31,227 nucleotides of DNA, taken from NCBI GenBank assembly GCA_050015355.1, contig JBEKBO010000071.1, positions 1-31,227 on the forward strand, in the 5' to 3' direction. Below, in pieces: positions 21,387 through 28,194 of the stretch. Numbering within the stretch: position 1 is the stretch's first letter; the number at the start of each line of letters is the position of its first letter. A model generated the notes under the pieces. The model was not told the origin of the DNA and did no database searches. It was given only the letters and a program-made list of their open reading frames with translations. The position numbers were made by a program, and so were the translations under genes. This DNA is from CAWBRT01 sp050015355. GTDB taxonomy: Bacteria > Acidobacteriota > Terriglobia > Terriglobales > Acidobacteriaceae.

Positions 21387-22913
21387 TCAATCGGCATTGT
21401 CGGAAGCGGCTTGCAGCGCCATCTTCGGCAGACGGCCGGCCATCTCGGCTCCGGCGTCGGACGGCAAAGTAAAGGCGGAATAGGCCGACGATGCGGTGAT
21501 CAGTCCCATGATGAGAAGAGCCGGCCAGAAATCGCTTGCCACAATGGTTCCGTGCCTTTGCAGGAAGCTGGATGCCTGCAAAGCAAACGCGCCCACGGTA
21601 ACGCCCATTCCAAGCGACAGTTGCTGCACGGTGGCGTACATGCTGGTGGCTTGGCTGACAAGCGGGTCGGGAATGTCGGCGTAAGTGATCGCATTCAGGG
21701 ACGTAAACTGCAAACTGCGGACGCATCCACCTAACAGAAGCACAAGGAAGATGATCAGATGCGGTGTTCTTGCCGTGAAAAGTGCCATCACGGCCACGCT
21801 CGCCGCCGAAAGCAGGGCATTGTAGGCGAGCACCGAACGGAAACCATATATCCGTAGAAGCATCCTGATGGCGCTCTTGATGAACAAAGCGCCGACCGCC
21901 GAGGCGCAGGTCAGCAGTCCTGATTGCAGCGGGCTCATGCCGAAACCCAGTTGCAGCAGCAGCGGCAGCAGGAGCGCGATCGAGCCGATCCCAATCCGAA
22001 ATAGAGAGCCGCCGCCAACTCCGACCAGGAATGTCTTGATCTTGAACAGCCCGAGATCCAGCAGTGGTGTTTCGGTGCGCCGGGCAAGGCGGAAATACGC
22101 ATAGGTAATGACGGCGCCAAGTACGATGCTTCCAACCGCGAACTCTCGCGGCAGCAAGCGCTCGCTGATCGTGCTCAGCCCAAACATCAACAACGACAAC
22201 CCTGTCGCCGACGTGATGAAGCCGGTCACGTCCAGCCGCGGGACCTCAGCCTCGCGGATATTCTCCATAAAGCGAAGTGCGAGAAAAATGCCCAGGATGC
22301 TGATCGGAACGTTGATGAAAAAAATCCAGCGCCAACTCAGGTAGGTGGTGATGAAGCCGCCCAGCGGCGGACCAACCAGCGGCCCGAACAACGCTGGAAC
22401 AGTCAGGTAATTCAGGGCGGTAACCAGCTCGTCCCTGGAAACCGTTCTCACAATTACGATTCGCCCCACCGGCACCATCATGGCGCCGCCGATGCCCTGC
22501 AAGAAACGCGCCGTCACGAAGAAAGCAAAAGAACGGGCCATGCCGCACAACATCGAGCTGACCATGAAGGTCGCAATCGCCGCGCAAAAGACGGTTCGCC
22601 CGCCAAACTTGTCGGCCATCCAGCCGGAGATCGGTATGAAGACGGCCAGGCTCACCAGGTAGGCCGTCAACCCGAGTTTGAGCACGATCGCATCCATGCC
22701 CAGATCGCGGGCAATCATCGGCAACGATGTGGTGATTACAGTCCCGTCGACATTCTCCATTAACAGAGCACAGGCGACGATCAGCGGGACGAAAAGCTCC
22801 GGCCGGATCTTGGGCCAGAGCCTCCGGCCAAATAATCTCTCCGTTAAAGAATTTGAGCGACGTGCGGGTAATGCGTCAGCTATTTTTTCAGGATCTTCTA
22901 GAATTTTTGCCAC
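21387..22913 (-). CDS. DHA2-type MFS drug transporter
   Basis: This 508-residue permease has about 14 hydrophobic segments. It matches the DHA2 (EmrB/QacA) subfamily of proton-driven multidrug exporters: the MEN-VDGTVITTSLPMIARDL segment in helix 1, motif A GWMADKFGGRTVF between helices 2 and 3, and motif C-like GPLVGPPLGGFITTYLSWRW in helix 5. The start is the GTG at 22911-22913 with no Shine-Dalgarno. TACTAT lies 12 bases ahead and may be a -10 box. No HlyD/EmrA-type adaptor or TetR regulator is adjacent, so it may act alone. The substrate cannot be read from sequence. The C-terminus is at the convergent end with the cytochrome gene. Confidence 0.9.
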   Translation of the reverse strand: MAKILEDPEKIADALPARRSNSLTERLFGRRLWPKIRPELFVPLIVACALLMENVDGTVITTSLPMIARDLGMDAIVLKLGLTAYLVSLAVFIPISGWMADKFGGRTVFCAAIATFMVSSMLCGMARSFAFFVTARFLQGIGGAMMVPVGRIVIVRTVSRDELVTALNYLTVPALFGPLVGPPLGGFITTYLSWRWIFFINVPISILGIFLALRFMENIREAEVPRLDVTGFITSATGLSLLMFGLSTISERLLPREFAVGSIVLGAVITYAYFRLARRTETPLLDLGLFKIKTFLVGVGGGSLFRIGIGSIALLLPLLLQLGFGMSPLQSGLLTCASAVGALFIKSAIRMLLRIYGFRSVLAYNALLSAASVAVMALFTARTPHLIIFLVLLLGGCVRSLQFTSLNAITYADIPDPLVSQATSMYATVQQLSLGMGVTVGAFALQASSFLQRHGTIVASDFWPALLIMGLITASSAYSAFTLPSDAGAEMAGRLPKMALQAASDNAD

Positions 22914-23165
22914 GAGTTCTTATAAATAGTATCTCTGTTTTGCCGCGAAGTCGCAAACCAGCGGACCTATGAACTCCGCGAAAAGACCTTTCCGCCAAGC
23001 ACGGCACGACTGGTCTCTAAGAGATTCGCCCGAATGAGCGGAAGCGGCCTGCCTTCGACAGCCGCTCCTAAATAATCTGATGCATGTGAGCTTGAGCGGT
23101 TTCAAAATAGTGTGCCTGGCTTCAAGGGCATACCGTTCGCGAAACTGATCTAAGATGGAAACCGT

Positions 23166-23747
23166 ATGCCGCGAAACGAACGAGACGCCTGGAACCAACG
23201 CTATCGTGAGGGATCGCACGGCGGAAGCGGCCCCGACCCGTTCCTGATCAAGAGCTGCGAAGAGTTCATCCAGCCCTTGTTCCCCGCGGGTGGCACGGCG
23301 CTGGACGTCGCCGGCGGCGCCGGCAGGCACGCCGTATATCTTGCTGAGCGCGCCTGGCGCGTGACGCTGGCCGATATCTCCGAGTTGGGAATCGAGCGTG
23401 CGCGCGACTTGGCCAAGCGGAACGGTGTGACGATCGATTTCTTAATTGGTGACGCTCGCAGCATGGATTTTGGCCGCGAACGATTCGACCTCGTGATGGT
23501 TTTCTTTTACCTGGAGCGCGACATTCTTCCCAGGCTCGGCGCTGCCCTGCGTCCCGGCGGACTCATCGTCTATAAGACGTACACGCACGAGCACGAGAAA
23601 TTCGCCGTCCACGGCCTGTCGCATCCCATGTACTTCCTCGGCGACAACGAACTGTTGCCCGCCTTTCCGGGCTTTCGCGTGCTCCACTATCGCGAGTCGG
23701 TGCATGAGCGCGGCATCGCCGAACTGGTGGCACGCAAACCGCTGTAA
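23166..23747 (+). CDS. SAM-dependent class I methyltransferase
   Basis: This 193-residue protein has the class I (Rossmann-like) methyltransferase fold. The glycine-rich SAM loop ALDVAGGAGRHAVYLA is at about residues 45-60, the acidic motif VTLADIS at about 66-72, and the post-motif GDARSMDF near 95. The N-terminal ERDAWNQRYREG is shared with TehB-like proteins of this size. The substrate is unknown; TehB relatives methylate tellurite, selenite or small thiols, but nothing here shows it. The start is ATG 23166, preceded by TAAGATGGAAACCGT; GGA seven bases ahead is a weak Shine-Dalgarno. It converges on the FAD oxidoreductase gene with 18 bp between stops. Confidence 0.88.
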   Translation: MPRNERDAWNQRYREGSHGGSGPDPFLIKSCEEFIQPLFPAGGTALDVAGGAGRHAVYLAERAWRVTLADISELGIERARDLAKRNGVTIDFLIGDARSMDFGRERFDLVMVFFYLERDILPRLGAALRPGGLIVYKTYTHEHEKFAVHGLSHPMYFLGDNELLPAFPGFRVLHYRESVHERGIAELVARKPL

Positions 23748-23765
23748 ACGTTTTGCAAAACTGGT

Positions 23766-25205
23766 TTAGGGGATCACTTTGCCCGGATTCATGATTCCCA
23801 GCGGGTCCAGTGCCGTCTTGATTTGGCGCATCGTGTCCAACTCCACGCCCCCGCGCCATTTCTCCATCATGTAAGCCTTGAGCTGTCCCACTCCGTGTTC
23901 GGCGGAAAAGCTGCCGTCGAAGCGGCGCACCACCTCATTGACTGTGTCCATGATGGCGTGGTCCAGCTTGAGAAATTCCGCGTTGCTGGCGCCTACAGCC
24001 GGGAACAGATGAAAATGAATGTTGCCGTCTCCCAGGTGCCCGTAGGCCATGATCCGGATCTCAGGGAATTTGCGTGCACACGCCTCTGTGGCCTGGGCGA
24101 TAAACGCAGGCGTTTTGGAGACCGGCACGGAGACATCGTTCTTGATGATCGCGGACTCGCGCTTTTGCGCCTCGGAAATGTTTTCCCGCATCTGCCACAG
24201 CGCAAGACGTTCGGCTGAGCTTCCCGCCAACACGGCATCCACAACAACGCCGGAGTCCATGGCTTTGCCCAGCACGTTTTCCAGTTTCTCGCGTAACCCG
24301 GCATCGGGAGAAGCGTCGGCCAGCTCCACCAGGACGTAGTGATCCGCGCGCTGGCTCAAGGGCGACCGCGTGCCGGGAAAATGCTTGAACACAAGGTCCA
24401 GGATTTCGCTGCCCATATATTCGAATGCCTGAATCGAGGCGGGATGATATCGCCGGCACAACACCAGCAGGTCCAACGCAGCCTGCGCCGAGGGCACGGA
24501 GCAAAATGCCAGGGCGATGTCATGCGGGCGGGGAACCAGCTTTAACACCGCCGCCGTTACAATGCCGAGCGTTCCCTCGGCCCCCACGAAGAGCTGGCGG
24601 AGGCAGTAGCCGGTGTTGTCTTTGCGCAGACGCCTCAGTCCATTCCAGATGCGGCCGTCGGGCAAAACGACCTCCAGCCCGAGCACCAGCTCCCGTGCGT
24701 TGCCGTAGCGAACGGTGTTGTTTCCGCCCGCGTTGGTCGATATGACACCACCAATCTGGGCGGTGCCCTCCGAACCCATGGAGAGCGGCAACGTGCAGTT
24801 CTCGGCGGCGGCCGCATCCTGTGCGGTCTTGAGCGCCACGCCCGCTTCGAGCGTCATGGTCAGATCGACCACGTCAAGCTCCCTGATCTTGTTCATCCGG
24901 GATAGTGAGAGCACGATCTGGGTGCCTTCCGCACTCGGAGTGGCGCCACCCATCATGCCGGTATTGCCGCCTTGCGGCACGATTGCAATCCGCCTCTCCG
25001 CGCAGAACCGCACGATTGACGCCACCTCCACGGCAGAGGCCGGACGCACCACGGCCGGCGTTTGCCCCTGGTAGAGCTGGCGCCAATCCTCGCAATAGGC
25101 GGCCGTGTCCTGCGGATCGAACAGGCAGCCCTTCTCGCCGACGATGCTCGTCAGCGCCGAGCGGAGTTCAGAGTTGGCAACCGATGCGGCAGTGCGTTGA
25201 GACAT
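23766..25205 (-). CDS. GlcD-type FAD-linked 2-hydroxyacid dehydrogenase
   Basis: This 479-residue flavoprotein has the FAD-binding PCMH domain (about residues 36-220) and the C-terminal FAD-oxidase domain. The PCMH domain shows PQGGNTGMMGGATP and the ISTNAGGNNTVRYGNARELVLG loop. The second domain includes GHLGDGNIHFHLF and the AEHGVGQLKAYMM metal-binding stretch. This is the layout of GlcD, D-lactate dehydrogenase and D-2-hydroxyglutarate dehydrogenase; the substrate cannot be decided. It probably feeds electrons to the respiratory chain or an electron carrier. There is no GlcE/GlcF partner nearby. Start ATG at 25203-25205, with AAGGGA (complement) four bases ahead. It is divergent from the membrane glycosyltransferase-like gene. 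Confidence 0.92.
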   Translation of the reverse strand: MSQRTAASVANSELRSALTSIVGEKGCLFDPQDTAAYCEDWRQLYQGQTPAVVRPASAVEVASIVRFCAERRIAIVPQGGNTGMMGGATPSAEGTQIVLSLSRMNKIRELDVVDLTMTLEAGVALKTAQDAAAAENCTLPLSMGSEGTAQIGGVISTNAGGNNTVRYGNARELVLGLEVVLPDGRIWNGLRRLRKDNTGYCLRQLFVGAEGTLGIVTAAVLKLVPRPHDIALAFCSVPSAQAALDLLVLCRRYHPASIQAFEYMGSEILDLVFKHFPGTRSPLSQRADHYVLVELADASPDAGLREKLENVLGKAMDSGVVVDAVLAGSSAERLALWQMRENISEAQKRESAIIKNDVSVPVSKTPAFIAQATEACARKFPEIRIMAYGHLGDGNIHFHLFPAVGASNAEFLKLDHAIMDTVNEVVRRFDGSFSAEHGVGQLKAYMMEKWRGGVELDTMRQIKTALDPLGIMNPGKVIP

Positions 25206-25459
25206 AGGTCCCTTCTGTCGAAGAAATGAGAGTTTTAGTAACGCTGATTATGCAGACTATACGCGCGGTTTTTCGATTGCAACTGCCGGGTGAGTGTCTG
25301 CCGACAGGTATACCTATTTTGAAGACGCTGTCAGAGTTGAACCCAGGCGAATGGGCGTCGAGCACAATTCGCAGGCTGTCAAATGGTGCGTCCGGAGAAG
25401 CGCTTGCGACGGCAATCGCATCCGGCACTGGAGCAGGGATACGGGAGCATGATAAAACT

Positions 25460-26695
25460 GTGACGCAGATGCAGCCCGAGAGCTCAGTCCGCCCCGGCAG
25501 TGACAACGCGGGTCTTGAACGACCGCAGGCGCCTCGCCGCTACGGCGCGCCCCAGGTGTTTGCCGCCACGTTGCTCCTGCTGTTCCTGGTCCAGTGTGGC
25601 TGGTTCGTCGCGAATGTGCCACTCAGTCAGGTTGAAGGCAACTATATTCTCCGCGGCATCTCCCTGCTGCATGGCGTGCGCACGGCTGATCGTCATCACT
25701 CACCGTTGGTTCCCGAGGCGGCCGTTGCGGGCATTCTGCCAATGGCCTTGCGGCTGCCCGCCACGCCAGAGGCAGCGCTCGATCAGTTCACACTCGATCG
25801 CTACCGCTGGCTGGTACGCGCGCCTTTCCTGATGGCTGGCCTGTTCCTGGGAGCTTCCGTGTGGTATATCGCGCGCCGGCTTTACGGCAACGGCGGCGGC
25901 TATGTCGCCATTAGTCTCTACTGCTTCACTCCCGGTTTGGTGGCGCGCAGTTCGCTGGTTGGTCCGGAGATCTTTGGCGCCTGGGGAACTTTCAGCGCGG
26001 TGTTCGCTTCGATTGCGGTTGCGCACACTCTGTACGCGCCGCGCGACGCTTTCCTCTGGAACCGGAAGCGAATAGCCATGCTCGGAATCGCCATTGGCAT
26101 CATGGTGGGCGCGCAATTCGCGCTGGCGCTCGTGCTTCCGCTGGCGCTGGCATTCATGCTCTGGGCCGTGCCTGGCCGAAGGCGGGCGGCGGCCGGAATT
26201 TTAGCTGCGGCGTGCGCCATTGCGCTGCTGTTTCTCTGGGCCGTTTACGGCACCAGCATCAGCTTCTTCGCGCTGTCGATGGCCAAAGCGGAGTGGGCTG
26301 CTTTCGCCCGTCCGGCTCTCGCCGGAACGCTAAACAGCGCCGTGGGAGGTTTCTACTTGCGAGAAGCCTCGGCAACAGCTCTGCTCGCCGTTTTTTCGGT
26401 TATCACTTATCTGCTGTGGCCGCGCACCCGCTTCTTTGGCAATACGGCGCCGCTGCTGGTCGCCGGAGAAATGGTTCTGCTCGCAATCTTTATGCCCAAT
26501 GCGGCAGGCGGCATTTTCTTCTTCTACTGTCTACCGTTCTTCATCGTGTTTAGCGCCGGAGTCTTTGCCGATCTGTTCGAAAGCCGCCGTTACCACTCGC
26601 TTGCGATCGGCGTCGGCTACGGAGCCATTCTGGCGCAAGCCGGCTTCAGCGTGGTGGGGCTCATCCAACTTGCTCGTGGTTACCGCGGCTTCTGA
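25460..26695 (+). CDS. Multi-pass membrane protein, GT39/PMT-like glycosyltransferase
   Basis: About 10-11 hydrophobic segments run from residue 30 to the end of this 411-residue protein. The first lumenal loop contains VEGNYILRGISLLHG and, a little later, HHSPLVPEA. This follows the GT-C pattern, in which an acidic residue near helix 1 and an HPPL-like motif form the active site of lipid-linked sugar transferases (family 39). The usual DE is reduced to a single Glu, so the assignment is tentative. The start is uncertain: a frame open from ATG 25226 gives 489 residues, but its first 78 have no family-like or hydrophobic signal and lie across the divergent promoter region. I use GTG 25460, with GGGAG 12 bases ahead; ATG 25469 is another choice. 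Confidence 0.6.
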   Translation: MTQMQPESSVRPGSDNAGLERPQAPRRYGAPQVFAATLLLLFLVQCGWFVANVPLSQVEGNYILRGISLLHGVRTADRHHSPLVPEAAVAGILPMALRLPATPEAALDQFTLDRYRWLVRAPFLMAGLFLGASVWYIARRLYGNGGGYVAISLYCFTPGLVARSSLVGPEIFGAWGTFSAVFASIAVAHTLYAPRDAFLWNRKRIAMLGIAIGIMVGAQFALALVLPLALAFMLWAVPGRRRAAAGILAAACAIALLFLWAVYGTSISFFALSMAKAEWAAFARPALAGTLNSAVGGFYLREASATALLAVFSVITYLLWPRTRFFGNTAPLLVAGEMVLLAIFMPNAAGGIFFFYCLPFFIVFSAGVFADLFESRRYHSLAIGVGYGAILAQAGFSVVGLIQLARGYRGF

Positions 26696-26852
26696 CCTTT
26701 GCAAGCTGCTGTCCGCGAAAGTTGCCCCGTGAAGCCGGGCCGCCAGAACTCCGGACCCGTGCTGGCCGATTGTTCTTAATTCTGTAGCACCGTGTACTTC
26801 TGTCGCATCTAAAAGGGACAGACCGGGGTTATCCTTAATTGCGAGGTGTGGT

Positions 26853-27563
26853 ATGCGGTGCTTTGCAGCGGCTTCGCTCGCGCTTTTCCTCACGCTGTCC
26901 CAGGCGGCGACAGCCCAGGTTCGGGGCATGGGAACGGCGCCAGGTAGTGTGCGTGCGGGAAGTTCCTCGGGAATTCAGATTGGCGGTACTTTTTCAAATC
27001 CCTCCGCGGTAGTTCCGCCGGGGATTCACATTGGCAACACTATCGCCGTCCCTCCATTCGGCTTCCGCAATCCCAATTTCCCTCATCACCATTTTCCCCG
27101 GACTTTCGGCTATGTTTTGCCGTATGGGCCGTATTACTACGGCGGTTACGCTCCATACGCGATGGACTACGGCGACTATCCAGGGTATACCGGCTATGTC
27201 GCCGGCACCTTCGACGCGAGTCCGTATCCCGGATACCCGTATCCAGCGCAGTACGCGCCTCCGCCCAACTACTATTCGCCCTATAGCTCTCCGCCTCCGG
27301 TGAACAGCGCGCCTGCGCCACAGTCGTACCAGCAGAGGCGCAGTGGCCGAGACGACTCAGCCAGCGATAACGCCGAGCCCACCGTGCTCGTTTTCCGCGA
27401 CGGCCATCGGCAGGAGATCGCCAACTACGCGATTATGGGCTCGACGCTTTTCGTGCTCTCCGGACCGCGTTCGAAAATTCCCATCGCCGAGCTGGACGTT
27501 CCGGCGACCGAGCGGGTGAACCAAAGCCGTGGCATAGAGTTCCATGTGCCCAAGGGGCAATAA
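26853..27563 (+). CDS. Secreted Pro/Tyr/Gly-rich protein
   Basis: This 236-residue protein has a clear signal peptide (residues 1-21, cleavage after ATA-Q). Residues about 95-160 are low-complexity and very rich in Tyr, Pro and Gly (GPYYYGGYAPYAMDYGDYPG). The last 60 residues form a small domain with a VLVFRDGHRQEI-NYAI segment and a beta pattern ending IPIAELDVPATERVN. I have no name for that domain; similar layouts occur in exported proteins of Acidobacteriota. It may associate with the outer membrane or exopolymer. Start ATG 26853, with GAGG six bases ahead. No partner gene is evident; a repeat element follows. Confidence 0.75.
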   Translation: MRCFAAASLALFLTLSQAATAQVRGMGTAPGSVRAGSSSGIQIGGTFSNPSAVVPPGIHIGNTIAVPPFGFRNPNFPHHHFPRTFGYVLPYGPYYYGGYAPYAMDYGDYPGYTGYVAGTFDASPYPGYPYPAQYAPPPNYYSPYSSPPPVNSAPAPQSYQQRRSGRDDSASDNAEPTVLVFRDGHRQEIANYAIMGSTLFVLSGPRSKIPIAELDVPATERVNQSRGIEFHVPKGQ

Positions 27564-27668
27564 GAGCCGCGTAGACGAAAATCGGCTTTGGCCTGCGAGC
27601 GGTCCGTGCCGCGCAGAAGGCTGTGCTGCAGGGTAATGCCCTCTTTCGGATGTCATCCTGAGCGAGCC

Positions 27669-27710
27669 GGGGCCCCCGGCGACGGTCGCTTTTTGCCGTC
27701 GTTGGGGTGG
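27669..27710. repeat. Clamp hairpin, copy at 27.7 kb
   Basis: CCCC (27674-27677) pairs with GGGG (27704-27707), and GGCGACGG pairs with CCGTCGTT with two G-T pairs. This gives a 12-bp stem and a 10-nt T-rich loop. The left flank GGGGC and right flank TGGGGAAG match the family edges. Confidence 0.85.
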
Positions 27711-27805
27711 GGAAGCGAAGGATCTATGCATTTTTTCTGCGCCGAAATACATAGATTCTTCGCCTCCGCCTGAATAGCTTCTTGCTTGTCGAACGCAACG
27801 TCGGG

Positions 27806-27851
27806 CCGGGGTCCCCGACAAGCCCGTTGTTGGCTTGTTGGGGTGGAAGGG
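27806..27851. repeat. Clamp hairpin, copy at 27.8 kb, insertion in a repeat
   Basis: CCCC (27813-27816) pairs with GGGG (27840-27843), and GACAAGCC pairs with GGCTTGTT around the loop CGTTGTT (12 bp). The element is flanked by GGG on both sides (27803-27805 and 27849-27851). The uninterrupted relative at 4753-4755 has a single GGG. Confidence 0.88.
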
Positions 27852-28000
27852 TACGCAGCTTGGCTGCTCCGGCCACAGGCGCTCGGCGCTCCGGCTCAGA
27901 ATGACATCTCCCTTAAATTATTCGACTTGTGACGCACTTGGGTCATACCGTGAATTCAGGCAGCGCCTCTCATTGCGGGCGCCGGACGGCGCTCTCGTGC

Positions 28001-28006
28001 TATAAT
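28001..28006 (+). promoter_or_regulatory. gyrA promoter, extended -10
   Basis: TGCTATAAT, a perfect TATAAT with the upstream TG-N element, gives a predicted start near 28013. No -35 lies at 16-18 bp. The leader is then about 180 nt, ending in the clamp hairpin and the gyrA start. Confidence 0.65.
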
Positions 28007-28135
28007 AAAAACGGCTCTACCTGTGCGTAACGTCCTGTAAATGCAGGCAGTTACATGTGACGACCAGGGCGGAACCGGCATCGCGAAAGGGCTCTGCGGC
28101 GGTCTCTGTTGCGCCGCACCCGCGAGGGCGACGAA

Positions 28136-28178
28136 CCGGGCCCCCGGCACGCGCCGTAGTTTGCGTGCTGGGGTGGAA
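28136..28178 (+). repeat. Clamp hairpin in the gyrA leader
   Basis: CCCC (28142-28145) pairs with GGGG (28170-28173), and GGCACGC pairs with GCGTGCT around a 10-nt loop (11 bp). Right flank TGGAAG as at 8200 and 27844. It ends about 20 bases before the gyrA ATG, covering the approach to the ribosome binding region. Confidence 0.85.
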
Positions 28179-28194
28179 GAAAGCAGGGAAGTGA

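Larger units (their letters stand above)
27649..27908. repeat. Interspersed inverted-repeat element with two inserted clamp hairpins (filled version)
   Basis: The ends GATGTCATCCTGAG (27649-27662) and CTCAGAATGACATC (27895-27908) are inverted repeats with one mismatch. The right half (27779-27890) is the same sequence as 4729-4794, except that 27806-27851 has no counterpart. The left half contains a second insertion at about 27666-27713, placed between GAGCGA and AGCGAAG. Nothing codes for protein here. Confidence 0.85.
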
